DNA from: Plumapathes pennacea | Taxonomy: Eukaryota; Cnidaria; Anthozoa; Antipatharia; Myriopathidae | Assembly (NCBI GenBank): GCA_964036295.1 | Contig: OZ038471.1 | Span: forward strand, 9,938,184-10,002,183 | Length of the DNA: 64,000 nucleotides | Reading direction: 5' to 3' | Shown here: in pieces, positions 37,987 through 50,486 of the stretch | How the letters are laid out: each line of letters begins with the position of its first letter | Numbering within the stretch: position 1 is the first letter of the stretch | Notes under the pieces: model-generated | The model's input: the letters and a program-made list of their open reading frames with translations, nothing else | Told to the model about the DNA's origin: nothing | The model's database searches: none | Program-made: the position numbers and the translations under genes

Positions 37987-40928
37987 AGGGAGCGCTTCCA
38001 AAAATCGGAATCGGGTCCGCCCAATTGATTGCAATCGGAAATATTGTATTTCCGATGTATATATCAACGGCACCGATTTAATCGGTGCCGTTTGCATTGG
38101 AATCGGATCCGATGATCGGGTCCGATAAATTGGGTAACTGAAGCTTCTTGAGGCATCATAACACGTCTACGTCGGAAACAGTTCGGAAAAAAACCGAGTC
38201 ACGCAAAAGTTGGCGTGATTATTTGCACAGCGAAAACCAGTCATTTCACGTTTTGAGCATCTTGAGCCGACTAGAAATCCTATATTTATTACAAAACAGC
38301 ATAACATTCCTCGTGAATTCTACGACTATTCTGGACGCGGCGAACTAACGCGCTTATCAGTCGCTAAAGTTCATTTCACGGGACAAATTCATAATAGATA
38401 AACAGAACTCATATGTCTCCCACGCATGTTCTACACTGGATGGTCCTGCTTCTGTCGGTTAATATTCCCAGCCGCTTTTACCGTATGTGATATTGCATTC
38501 AAAACACTGCCGCTGTTGTTTTGTAAAAAAAAAAAAAAAAAAAAACTTTATTATTCAGAACGCGAAATTCAGTGTGAATGACAACGTAAAACTACGACTT
38601 GTTATGCTGTACCCAGTGTACCCAATCAATAACTCACCCAATGCAATATTCATCACGTCCCAAGATCACGTTACCGATCACTTGCCTAGAACATTGCATA
38701 CCAAGATTGCTTTGAAATGGGTAGTCTCACGAAGGTACTGGGCCAAGAGGCCATTGAGTATTAGCAAAACTGAAGAACTTCCGCTGGGCGCTCATTATTA
38801 CAACGTCTATTATTATCGACTTGATTTAGAATATTTTCTCCGCATCATTGCGAACTCGGACCCCAGCTTCTCAAACAAACAACTATATTTGAAAGAGTCA
38901 GGAATAGTGACTTTGACATGAAAAACGCATAATATATCTCAAATTATCGCACAAGCAGAAGTGCTATATTTTTGTGTATGAAGGGAATCTCCGTGACTGT
39001 CCTTTTAGTCAATTTAAATGATAACTGAAACCAGGACTTGTTTTTCTTGCTGTACCCAATCAAAGCTCACCCAATGCAATGTCACGTCCCAAGATCACGT
39101 TACCGATCACTTGCCTAGAACATTGCATACCAAGATTGCTTTGAAATGGGTAGTCTCTGGTCCAAGATGAATCCGAAGTATAAGCAAGACGGGCCAACTT
39201 CCCCCGCCGGGTGCCGACTATTTCCGTATCGATTTGTGAAAATGTTGAAGTATTTTATTATTGTAAAGGTGCATATGCTGGTTACGCGCTTTTTAGTGCC
39301 GCAAATTAGCACGTTTCAATAACTATATCATGACCGCCTTCTGTGAGGGCCTAGTTAAATGAACATGTTGAACAGTTCCTCTCTCGGGCTTATTACGGAA
39401 TAATACAGTAATAATAAACCACACTGCACAAGCGGGGAGGGCGCGCGCCCCCAAAGAAAACAAATATTTATTTATTTATTTTTGTGGGAGAATCAACATA
39501 TCTACATTTAAGATTAGTTTCTAAGGGGATATTTCAGGAGACTTTCCAATGCCGTCTTTTTCTTATGAAAGAGGATTAATGCATTATAGAGAGGGTCGTC
39601 CTCCAGTACATGCCCCTCTAAGGAGCGGGTCCAGCTTGGTAGTTCCATGGTGGGCATTTGAAACCCCCGGTGGCCATCCGTCTTAGAGCTAGCGAACGTT
39701 TCCTTCTCCGTTTCTTCTCCGTTCGTGTACGAGCTGGCAAATTATCTTCTGTCGTATCCCTTCTGAAGCCAGGGAACTTTCATAATCTTTTTTCGTTTGC
39801 CTTTGCTTTTGTCTTCGTTGTTTCTGATACTTCCTACGGGAATCTGATTTGTGCTTCAGCTTACCTTAAATCGATTTGTTGAACCAAGGGCAAATTTGCT
39901 TTCCTTCTCCTGACCGCAAATTGAATGATCCCACGAAAGCCGAATGTCAACAGGATGACGTCATGAGTGGTTGGCACATCATGATTGCTTGACAGTTCGT
40001 GACAGGATTTGATTCGATTATGACAGCGGTGAGCGAAGAAAGAACTCTTTTAGTGGCAACAGGCAAACCGAGTTGTGAGCGGAAAGGCAGAGAATACGTT
40101 CTAGGTAAATGGATCGGCAGTTTATAAAAAACCATAATGGCAAAAGAAACAACTAGTTCCCGTCCTGACAACTGTTGTGCTCAGACGCTTTTGCCGTAGG
40201 AGGAAAGTCATGAGTTTCGGAGAGGCTCCCGGCAGGCAGCAGGATTCGCACCTTGATTAGCAAACGATTCCGACATCTGATACAGATGTTTAATTACCGG
40301 AGCACAGACTGAGCCGTAAAAATATGCATATTACAGCACGCAACAAACGCGAGACTTGTCAAAAGCGCCTTTTCGTATGTTTTGAATATGTATTGTCGTC
40401 CAAGACAAAAACGCGTAACAGCCAACTTGCCCATTCCAGTTGGAGTCAATCCAGAGTCAGTTTGTTTCTTCTCCATAGCATGCTGACCGACACTGTAAAC
40501 ACATATCGGTTCACGACATCGTAATTTTTGCGCGCAATTGTTTTGGACTGACCGTGTAGATAATGCTCACGAGCATGACTAAACCCTAAGAGGGAAACAA
40601 TTCGAGTCGGACCGAAGGAACTCGTAAAAAAACTTTTCTCTTGAATGTCTGTAGATTCCAGAAAACCGCGTTAAATTTGAGATCGTCGCGCTATATTGGC
40701 GTTACAATGTGATAAAATTCGGAGCAGAGTCGTGCCTCATTCGTATCGTCGGCTTTCCAGCATCGTATTACAGTCCAAGATAACGTATCGGGTCGAATCA
40801 GAAATCGTAAAATCGGAATCCGATGCCCAAATCGGGTCCGACAGACGGGTCCGATTTCTGCAATCGGAATTCCGTTCCGTTCCAATTCCGATGATCGGAC
40901 CCTATTCCAATTTTTGGAAGCGCTCCCT
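37987..40928. mobile_element. Terminal-inverted-repeat element starting AGGGAGCGCTTCC
   Basis: AGGGAGCGCTTCCAAAAATCGG at the left is inverted at the right (CCAATTTTTGGAAGCGCTCCCT). Both ends continue with ATCGGGTCCGAT-like subterminal motifs. AGGG termini suggest hAT, but the 8-bp flanks (TTCTAGTT and TATTAATA) differ, so the class is not proven. A 115-bp direct duplication lies inside (38626-38750 and 39052-39165). The 144-codon frame at 38487-38921 matches nothing I recognise. It begins two bases after the end of H1. Confidence 0.6.
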
Positions 40929-40929
40929 T

Positions 40930-41095
40930 ATTAATACTATTACTGCAGAAAATTTTGTTATGGTTTCTCTTATTTGAAGTTTTATCATTTCCCAAAGTAA
41001 TGTTTGATCTGCTTCGTCATCGCTCCTGCACCTCTCGGCCACTTCAGCGATAGTCGATTTTACTTGGTTCACATACTCGATTTCACTCAAAAGTG
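40930..41095 (-). pseudogene. L1-type LINE fragment
   Basis: The minus strand reads EIEYVNQVKSTIAEVAE and TLLWEMIKLQIRETI, which resembles the stretch between endonuclease and reverse transcriptase of L1-like ORF2 proteins. It is only about 55 codons long and is cut at its left by the terminal-repeat element. Confidence 0.4.
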
Positions 41096-41937
41096 GTGTA
41101 TTCGATTTTCAGAAACCTGCTCCTCTGGGATTTGTTTGTAAGTTGGTGATTAACGCAATTAAGGAGTAATCTGTCTTATAGCTGGTAGAATATCGGTCTT
41201 TTGTGCTCTTCCAGACAACCTCAATTTTTTTTTTAATAAAAAAGTTTAGTCGGCAATGTATTTCGGGTTTTGGCCGTTTAAACCATAAGTTACTATTTAC
41301 TATTACGCTGCTCAAAATATATTTTAAACACAAAGGCGCGCTATAAAAGGCCGTTTGCCCCGCCTCTTTCGACATCAAATTTGCATGTTTGTTGAATTGC
41401 ACATGCGTCCACAGTGTTCAGAAGTCGCGCTGTCCATGATAAAATTTCTCTGCAGCTTGGCGACTAAAAGTATACCTAAAATTAAACACATGTGGGCAAC
41501 TTCAATGTGGAGTTCTGGACGGAAGGATTTGAAACAAAATTTTGCTCTTGGCTGATAAAATATATTTTGAATTTCGCGGTGCGATGCGACGGTGCGACGC
41601 ATATTTAATTTCTTACTTTGAAGATTATTCTTGGATTTTACTCAAATTGCACTCAAAATGAATGTATTTGTGAAGGAAAATTGATAAGGCAACATTATCT
41701 TGTTTTGCGTGGTATTCAAGTACAAGGAAAACAATTTGGACATTTTTGGCTTTTTACTAATTGGGAGCTGTTGTCTCGGTCGCTGTTGATTGACAAGTCG
41801 CTCAGCGCTTCCCTGGGAAGCGCCCTTTTATAGTGCGCCCTCATGTTTAACATCATTTGGAAGCGTACACTATGCACTAATGTTTCTACCAGAGAACTCA
41901 CAGGTTTTAAGATTTCTAATTGCAAAACATCACCTAC
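41096..41937. other. End of intron 2, nothing recognised
   Basis: AT-rich sequence, including a GGGAAGCGCCCTTTTATAGTGCGCCC motif similar to 45985-46010. No gene is visible. Confidence 0.35.
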
Positions 41938-42109
41938 CCAACTGAACCAGGTTCATCAATCCTCTGAAACCGGTGCTCCTTATCATGCTTGTCCGACATA
42001 TAACATGACGTACATAGGTTAAGGCCTCTGCAACTTACACAGCGCCAACGAATTCCAAGAATGGGATTTTGATTGCAAGCCCCGCATCCTATGTTTTCAT
42101 GATTCACAC
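41938..42109 (-). CDS. mib: MIB-like exon 2: ZZ-type zinc finger
   Basis: The acceptor is TTCATGACAG and the first bases complete a Gly codon begun in exon 1, giving the junction DSSPT-G-VNHENIGC, as expected for the family. The exon encodes a ZZ finger: IGCGACNQNP, then WRCVSCRGLNLCTSCYM, then DKHDKEHRF. The paired C-x2-C motifs and the trailing histidines are all present. The donor GTTGG|GTAGGT leaves phase 2; using the next GT would include an in-frame TAG, which fixes the boundary. It lies 21.6 kb from exon 1. Confidence 0.87.
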
Positions 42110-43980
42110 CTGTCATGAAGAAAAGTATATTCAACCTCACGCCAACCTTTACGTCAATAGACCGGCCAAATGTATAGCTTAGAGTGAGTATCAGTGGTAA
42201 CTCTTATGGTGATATTTAAACGGAATACTTTATATCATGAAACTTTCTTTCTTTATTTTCACTTTTATGGCGCAGTTTACAAGGAGATACAAGACAAATA
42301 TATCCGTCCGGGTACAAATTAGACTCAGACAATGTTCTTGATCTATGATCTCGCTCTTTTTTTGTTTTTGTTTATTTTCTCTTTACTTAATATTTTGATT
42401 TTGATTTCTTTTTCACTATTTGTTAAGGGCCTCTGCATGCTACGAAATAATCATGGAATTTGCTCAACGCATCCGGGCTTGAAGTAGGAGGGAAAATACA
42501 AGCCAAAGTTTGTGGGAAAGTCCTAATCGTACTTGTCAAAGTTTTTAAACTTAAAAGAAAAGCTATCATTTCGATTCATTCCTCGTACATGAAATGAATC
42601 AGTTGTCAGTTTTACAACAGTTATTCACTGGGATGGTATATGTGTTGTAAAATAGACATGATGGTGTTGCCACCTGAACTGTGAAATCACAATCACATCT
42701 TCAACTGTGCTAATGGTGCACTTTTTGAAATAGGAAGCATCATAATAAAGTGCTCTGGGTTACTGAGAATATATACTATAAACAAGACAGGCCCGTGGCC
42801 AGTGCGCTTGTGATGTCATTAATACAATGAATAGAGGCACGCGGGTTCCCGGGAGAGGAACTTTTGTCGTGCGTTTATATGCAAAATATATCATAGCTGA
42901 GTCAGTTTTTGACGGATGCCGGACCAAGAGCTCCCTTTATTTTTCTTGCCCTCTTTTCTTCTAATTTCGGTCAAACAGATATTCACGAAGTGTTTTATAA
43001 TAATTGAGAGAAAACAATTATCAAAGGCTCCGTAGGAATATTCTTCGTTTGCAACAACCCAGTTTTCATAGCTCCCGACTCATGCAGGGTATGTTTCATA
43101 CGGAATAATATTTTCAATGAGTGATTTGCTTTTGCCTTGAGTTATCTTTCTGCTGGGAGCATTTTGAACTTGCTTTCCGGCGATGTACGTGACAGTACTG
43201 GTGTGACGCTTGCTATAGTAACCTGCCAACTTTGTTGAGTGAATTTTCAAGCTGACATCTTTTGTGGAGGAACTGTGTTGTCATTTTGTAATGGGATTGA
43301 CTGGGGAATACCCGACATCTTAAGTAGCTGCAAGACAGCGTAATAGCTTTATCTCATGTTGGAATGCTTTTAGCACATGATGCCCGGTATCATTTTTGGC
43401 TATCTGTAGTGCCAACATCCCATAAAACTGGTGACTGACACCTATCAACCGACTGCCCAATGGTGAAGTTGCTTCGTCATCTCCACTGGAGTTCTCGTCT
43501 TGACACTGCCGGGTTGTAACGAAAACAAAGACCCTGAAAACAAAGACCTATAACCCCGGAAAACGAAGACCCTAACAGCAACAACAAAAAGCTTTTCTCA
43601 GAGCCACTCTCTTTAATATTGCTTCTTTATGCCTATCTCTGTAGCAGATGTTGGAATGTTTGCGTATGTATCATGTACAAGTAGCTGTAATAACAGCTTT
43701 TTAGTCTTATCCCGTCTTTGCTAATCTTCCCAGCGTGTGCATCATGTTCAAGTAGTTGTAATTGAAGCTTTTAGACTTATCTCTGCAGCACATTAAAACA
43801 TGATACTTCCCATGGTGAAGTTACTTCATATGAAAAAGCCATCTCAGAAGTTATGCATCCTACATGTACAAGTCTGATCACTAATATGTTCAAGACTGCT
43901 ATGCATTAAGCTTTAACGCAAAATTCTCGGTCAATACAAAATTAATCTCTATCAGAAGCTGCAGATGTTTGAATACCATG
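42110..43980. other. Start of intron 1, degenerate repeats
   Basis: CAAGTAGCTGTAATAACAGC-like segments recur between 43325 and 43780, and GAAAACAAAGACC is repeated at 43518-43575. I see no coding exon. Confidence 0.4.
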
Positions 43981-44950
43981 AAAACAAAGGCATGCATCAC
44001 GCTTGTGGAGCGAACATTAGGCTCGGATAGTCAGATATCAACCTTAAGCTTTGGAAGAGGTATTCAGTGACAAATATTCTCGATGTAATTGCCTGCCGGT
44101 CTTCCCTGCTTTTGTTAAAGCGGCGTGAGTGAAAGCTAAGTAGCCGATGATTCGGGATTCCCCGCTCTATGATATTATGCTCGTGACATATCATTGACAG
44201 ATCTTGTATCTTAATCTCGCGTGATATTTGCCTCAAACCGATTAGTAATTCAGTATCTTCAGACAATAAACAAAGAACCTTTACTTTACGCAAAACAAAG
44301 TTAAAGCCTGGTCCTCACTAGCGCATAAGCATAAGCACAAGCATAAGCATAAGAATAAAAGAGCGACAGTGGCAACATAAGCATAAGCATAAGGAACGGA
44401 AGCGTTTGATCCTTATGCTTATGCTTATGTCGCCACCATCGCTCTCTTATTCTTATGCATGTGCTTATGCGCTAGTGAGGACCAGGCTTAAACGCTGACT
44501 GTTCGTATACACCGCGTGTTACACAAAGCCCCAGAGTTTCCGACAAAGGGAGACGCTCTGCCTGCAGGGAAAAGTTCAAGTTTTATCAAGTTTCGACACG
44601 TCTTCTACTACTTATTCAATGTTCTTTCACACAATTATTGCTCAGAACACAGATACATTGGTTGAAACGGTATCTATAATCGAGCATTTGCAAAAACACA
44701 ACCCTTCGTACTTTACGGGGGTCCCGCTGGTAACACATCAAGCATTTGTGTACGGCTATTTTCAAATCTTCCGACACTTAAAAACAATGCAAGCCAAAAT
44801 CGTTCTTAAAGTATGGCTTCCATGCATCCAGAAAGCCAACCGATGTTCATTTCGGATGGGATACAGGCTAACTTTAACACAATTCAATTTCAGTCTCTTG
44901 CTTCAATCGCCGACATCTCAAGTGTCTTGCGAGGAAATAGGGAGCTTAAG
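43981..44950 (-). repeat. Copy of the R1 internal segment with a MITE insertion
   Basis: Bases 43990-44305 and 44493-44950 match 34450-34760 and 34760-35220 at high identity. A 182-bp hairpin is inserted between them. Parallel open frames (REIKIQDLSM, EDRQAITSRIFVTEYL) exist in both copies, but no family is recognised. Confidence 0.65.
44306..44487. mobile_element. 182-bp hairpin MITE with TTAAA flanks
   Basis: Arms begin GCCTGGTCCTCACTAGCGCA and are inverted at the other end. The arms continue with CATAAG hexamer runs. TTAAA is present on each side (44301-44305, 44488-44492) while the paralogue at 34750-34770 has it once, so this is a clean insertion. A TTAA-type target is compatible. Confidence 0.82.
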
Positions 44951-45984
44951 CAAACTAGGACGGCAACGGCAATGCGAGGAACCGTGAAAAAATGGTCTCC
45001 ATATTCCTTATGTCTTTGTAACTTTGCCTATTTTTAAGTTGCTCAAATTTGTTCCATTTTTGCCAAAGTTCTATTGCATAGTCATCATCCATTACTAAGA
45101 AGAACGGATGTCGTGATTTCTCAAAATGTCATCCACGTCCTGACAACAACCTAAAAAAGAAGCATTTGAAGTCGCACGCGAGAGCACGACGACCTCGAGA
45201 TCATGTAATTTTCACATATTCACGTGCTCCTTTTGTCTTCTGCAATGAGTTTTAGTGTTTCACCGACGTTGCCGTCGTCTTACTGGTCAGAGTGAATAAC
45301 GTAATACAATATAGAATCTTACTGGCCATTACTACTGTATTATAATAAAGCTGTGTGCGCGTGTTGCGAAAGCGCTTATGTTATCCATTATTCAGGTTCA
45401 TCTTCATGTTCTCCTTGTCAATATTCTGGAGTTTCTCCATGACCATGATTCGCATTCGAGTTAGTGTGGTTTAGCCAGTCACTCCAAACTGTGGTTTATT
45501 GTTATTGCAAACCCCGAACTTTTAATTTGATGCTACTATCGAAATTCCATCTTCATTCGAGTCCGAATTGAGTCAATACCGTGAAATGGTTTGCATTTTG
45601 TAATTGCAATTTATTCTGTTTGGAATTACTCATAAACTCTACATTGCTGTCCTCAAAGAGTATACAAAGAAAGGCCCTGTTTACAGGCTGTTACAGTGCC
45701 ACAAGAAACAAGAAATGTATCTTCAGTCGGTCAAAAACCAAGATGACTGGAGGAAACGGCGCACGATTAAAAAATAGGCCGCCATGCTAAATTTGTTGCT
45801 CTGCCTACTGCTGACAAACACAACATGAAAACGCACAATTAGCAACCTGTAAACATGTTGCTGAGTAAAACCGTTTATTTAGCTAACAGTTATGGTCATG
45901 CCGAGAAAAGCGAGAGGCTTCTTGCTTGCTTTCTTCATTACGCCATTTTGTATTTAATATCAAAAAATTCCCCGTGGGGGATCC

Positions 45985-46865
45985 CCTTTTATAGCACGCC
46001 CTCGTGTTTAAGCTGGAAATAGGTGCGCGTGCATGATAATTCCCACGCCCTGCGTGGGTACTACAGTAATCTAAACACCATATTGTTTTGAAATGTCTGT
46101 CTTTCACGGACCGACCTCCCCGCACAGCGGGGCTTTCTGGGTAAAAAACATCAAAACAATCACGTCCCACATCCCCACACCGCGGACACGACGAGAGATT
46201 GAAGGAGATTTTACACTCTTGCCGAACTACGTAGTGAATATGAATCAAGCAAACAATCAAACGGAACACTCTCACAAGGAGAAACAAGTTCGTCTTCAAA
46301 AACGAAAAGTACAAGTGAGGCTAAGATGAATTCGTGAGACAAGCCAACAGCGGAGTATTCATCTCGAGTGCAAACAGCAAACAGCCGCCCAACAAAAACA
46401 ACAGCTGTCGAGACAGGACAATATGGCTGTCGCTGTCAAAGAAGAGAAGCACCGGCATAACCGAGAGCGTTACAAGCAGAAACAAGCTCAGAAGACCAGG
46501 AAAGAGAACGGCACATTACAGCTGATTGGGAGCATCATATGCTGAAGCAAGCCCAAGAAACAGCTCAGGAAAGAGAACAGCACATGAAAGCCGATCGAGA
46601 ACGAGCTGCTTCCTGATGCCACAATGAAACGTCCGGAGAAACAGCCCATAGGCTTCATGCTCAAAATATGGCCAACAATTGACGCCGTGAGCAAGGTTCG
46701 TCTCTTGTCAAAGAAGGGCGCTTCCAGAGGCAACAATATCTGCATAAGCTGTGGATAAGCTAACCCTGACAACCCGGCTTTGCATGAACAGCAGGAAGAC
46801 AGAAAATAAGCTAAAATAGTGCTTGAAGGCCAGCCGAAGCCCCAAGGAGCAGGTAAGACACGTCT
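45985..46865 (+). mobile_element. Helitron-derived repeat F2, copy a
   Basis: Begins near ATTCCCACGCCCTGCGTGGG and contains VNMNQANNQTEHSHKEKQVR, then in shifting frames QKQAQKT, QQYLHKLW and NPDNPALHEQQEDRK. The last motif and the charged repeats fit the N-terminal region of Helitron-encoded proteins. It ends at a donor-like GGAGCAG|GTAAGACAC shared with the copy at 59118. No helicase is present. Confidence 0.5.
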
Positions 46866-48994
46866 ATTTACTTTGTTCATATATCTTATATCATAGTTAT
46901 TGTAGTTGTAGTATTTTGGGATATCCTAAGATGTTAGTGCATGGCATACGTGAAATTAAATTACAGTTAAGTATTTTTTTCTTGCAGCAGTTGATACACA
47001 GTAATTTTCACCACAGGTAAATACAAAATGATGGTGCTAAAATAGAAACTGATTAAAGACCACAAAAACACCTATGATAAGTTCACTGTATGTACCATGG
47101 TCTCTTGTTAGATTGCTGTATAATCAAGCTAATCAAAAAATTGACTGTCAGAATCACATTATTAAAGGGCTGTTTTACCTCTACAATGACTGTAAATGAT
47201 TTGTAGTAAGGCAGCAGAGAACAAAGCTGATTCCTTTAACCCTTTCACTCCTTTAACCCTTTCAAAGCAGCGTCGCCGCTGAAAGGTTGCCCATTAACTT
47301 GTTAATCAATAAGTTCCGTCGTCTTTTCCATTTAGTGAGGCGGAGACATATTCGATAATTGTTTGCAAAAGTTACTTAGGATGGGCATTGCTACATAAGC
47401 AGTGAAACTGTGAAACACTTTCAAAATTTTAAAAAGGAATAAAAACAGCACAAAACCAGAAAAAAGAATTCAAGAATGTTATCAACTATGCACATCGCTT
47501 GTTTATCTGTCATAATCCACAGATTTTCTATGTCCAGTGGGTGCTACCTGCTGTTCCTGGAGTCAAAAAGAAAACAAAGAAAACCCGAGAATCATTTCTT
47601 TTTTATAATATTGTTTTCGGGTTTTTGCACTGCCCCGCTGCTGTTTCTGGGACTTAAAAACTGGATAAAAATGAATAATCAAAGCAGCAAGGCAGCTGTA
47701 AGTTCGCGAATTTGTAAAAAGTACTTTCTGCGGGAGTAGGTATTCAATAGAACTGGCTCAAGGCCACATTGTAAAATTTGCTCAATTTTAGGTATGTGGA
47801 GTTCACATCCGTTTCTGCGGGCCTCCACCTTTGCTGAACCGCGTATTCAATTTAGTCTCAGTTTTGAAAACTTTCACTTACAAGGGTAAAAATTATAAAG
47901 CTCAGTGTGGCACTTGGAATAGGAGAATTTAGAATTCTTCACTTCGGAGTCTCTAAACCGGAACGAGTCTGTCCGAGCCGCCAAGAAAAAAGTCTATCTG
48001 TGACTTCATTACTCAGTTTATAAAATGCACATCTTATCTTCGACACCTACATATTTATCATAGGCCATAATACTCCAGCCTGGGCTGTATCCAAACTAAA
48101 TACGTGTGTAAAGAAAACACGCCTTTCTTCTTTTGGCTGAGTTTCAACTTGAATAAATTTAGTGAAATCTGATAACTTGTTGACATATACTTGCAGTTTT
48201 GGGCAAATTCATTTTCAAATTCTTCTTCCAGTTGTGTACAGTATTTTCCATTGCTTGCGAAAATTAAGCAACAGTTCTCTGATCGAGTCGCCTCCAGTAT
48301 AAATCGACTTATCCTTACCACTCCACCTAATTAGTAACACGAGCGTTTGTCAAACATTTCAAGTTCAGATGTTTCTGGAAACATGATAGCCTGTTTCAAC
48401 AATAGCTGTTGTTGCACCCTCATGCAGCGCCTGGTTTTCGTTTAATGCGATGGCTGCACTTCACGAAAACAGTATAGCCATGTAATTTGACTATTATTTT
48501 CAGTGTCTTCAGTGTCCACACTCAACGGCGGTATATTTTCGTGCCTTGATAATCACAATGCAATCTACATTCGCGGAAACTTTTAGGCTCAATGGCCAAA
48601 CAAACTTTGAATACTTGACCACCAGACAAATAAGAACGAGTTCCAGAAAAGCTCCTGCACAAAAAGTACTTAGAGAACTGCTATTGTAACGCGTAACACG
48701 ATCATGCCGAAATTTGGAAATTGACAAGTTCCTTATTTGGAAGTCCATTGTTGACACACAAGGCTGGAGGGAAGGACACCGTGACTCCTTTAAGCTCGCT
48801 CCCACTTCGTGGGCGACCTTAATAAATCAAAGCAGCGTCGCCACTGAAAGGTCACTCATTTCAAGTCAATCGATAGGTTTCGTTGCACTTACTAGCTCGG
48901 GTATACTTTTCTACTATTTAATGAGGCAGAGACAAATTCGATAATTGTTTGCAAAAGTTAGTTTGGGATTGGCATTGCTATATAACAATGAAAC
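46866..48994. other. Intron 1 stretch with repeat R3
   Basis: Bases 47790-48330 belong to a family repeated at 51230-51680 (same direction) and 52640-53095 (opposite). Two GAAAGGT-type blocks with GAGGCGGAGACA motifs recur at 47330 and 48920. No exon is evident. Confidence 0.45.
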
Positions 48995-50481
48995 AATTTT
49001 TGCTTGCGGGGCGTGGCCCCGGCGAGCTTAAAAATGGAGTTTTTTTTTCTTCTGGGTCGAGAATCAGCACACGGTGATTGGTTCATATGATCACATGATA
49101 TGCGATGACGTAAACCGCTGCCCGGTTGGCTCAGTTGGTTGAGTGCCGGTCTTTCGTGCGGGAGGTCGCGGGTTCGAACCCCGGCCGGACCAGCACTCAG
49201 GGTCTTAAAATAACTGAAGAGATGCTGCCTTTGTTTCCAACAGCAAATGGTAAGATCTTCACTTGGCTCGGCTGACTACGTAAAATGGCGGTCCCCTCTC
49301 CCTATACTTCTATACTTGATGACAGGGGGGACGTAAAAGAACCACTGAGGACGTAAACAAATCTCTGGCAGTGACCACCCTCAGTGCCTGTACTCCACAG
49401 TAATATGGCGAAGCCAAATTGTTGCTGAAAAGCCTCTTGAGGGGAGCATCAATAAAAATATGTATGTATGTATGTATGTATGTAATTGACTTCGCTAAAC
49501 AGCTCGAGATGTGGCCAGTGAATTGCTCGTTACTTGTGTGTAAAAGTTAACTGTATCCCATCCAAACTCAACACCATTGGGCTCTGTGGAACATGCACGG
49601 ATAAACTGGATTTTAGGGAACGATTTTGGCTTGCATTCTAAAGTTCACCGCGGAAGCTTTGAGAATAGCCGTAAACAAATGTTTGATGGATACCGCTCGG
49701 AAATATTTAGTCCCGACGAAACTTTCTGTGGCGGCACGAAATACTTCTGGGAAGATAACAGGCCAAAAACGGAAACCAAGGCTACGATGAGCTTTAGCCG
49801 CAAAACAATGGCGATTTATACTTTGTATATGACATCTGTTGCCTCATAAAATTCTTCTGCTTATCGTACTTTGCCTGTTGAAATGTTTCTTTCATTCAAT
49901 CATGTAGCCTTTGTTTCGTAATGGTCATTGTATACCAGATATGAAAAATACACCGAAATAGTCCTGAGTATTGAGTTTGCAGTTCACAAATGACTGAACA
50001 CACTGTGAACAAAACCGCAATAATATTGACGTAAACAAGTGTCGTGTTACATTCCTCGCTTGTTACAGAACACGAAAACTCGAAAGCCTGATAGAAGAAA
50101 CGTATTCAGTTAATAAAAGAAAACACAAAAGTATTGAAGCGAAGGCTGGATTAATCGTGGCCTCTCGTTAGAAATAAGAGTCGAAGTCAAACTGTCAAAA
50201 ATCAATTGTGCATAAAACGATATGTCACGCATTCTCAAAATGCAGGGTCGCTCAACCTTTAAGAAGCAAGTGTATGAGTGTTGTAGTGATAATTTATAGT
50301 TTAATCAGGTTTCATTTGAGCAAGGTGTCAACAGCCAAGTTCTCTATAACTGTGTGATATTTTTCTGGTGAGAAACTGGAAGTCTCTCTTGTGAGTTCCA
50401 CTCTTGTCCCTACTTTCCATTTTAGTATATTCTGGTCTCGACGCAACTCACGCCGCAAGCTCACTGGCAATGCCCGTCTAG
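48995..50481 (+). mobile_element. Helitron-like element R1, plus copy d with nested SINE
   Basis: Starts in GCTTGCGGGGCGTGGCCCCGGCGAGC and ends with a CTGGCAATGCCCGT imperfect hairpin, then CTAG followed by T (50478-50481). The body reverses the other R1 copies. A 369-bp SINE interrupts it at 49114. Confidence 0.6.
49114..49482 (+). mobile_element. tRNA-derived SINE
   Basis: The head is tRNA-like with A box TGGCTCAGTTGG (49127-49138) and B box GGTTCGAACCC (49171-49181). The folded tRNA has mismatched stems, so it is not a functional tRNA gene. A body follows and the tail is AATAAAAATATG then (TATG)n. The paralogous R1 copy at 36190-36215 lacks the insert; TAA flanks it (49111-49113, 49483-49485). 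Pol III transcription in the sense direction is predicted. Confidence 0.82.
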
Positions 50482-50486
50482 TTCAA

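Noticed and set aside
38526-38545. Poly-A run as the tail of a processed pseudogene
   Set aside because: No coding sequence precedes it and no target duplication is visible.
38487-38921. 144-codon open frame after a poly-A tract
   Set aside because: Lies inside a terminal-repeat element, begins in homopolymer, and part of it is duplicated at 39052 without frame conservation.
49118-49192. Functional tRNA gene
   Set aside because: A and B boxes are present but the acceptor, anticodon and T stems have mismatches, and a SINE body and (TATG)n tail follow.
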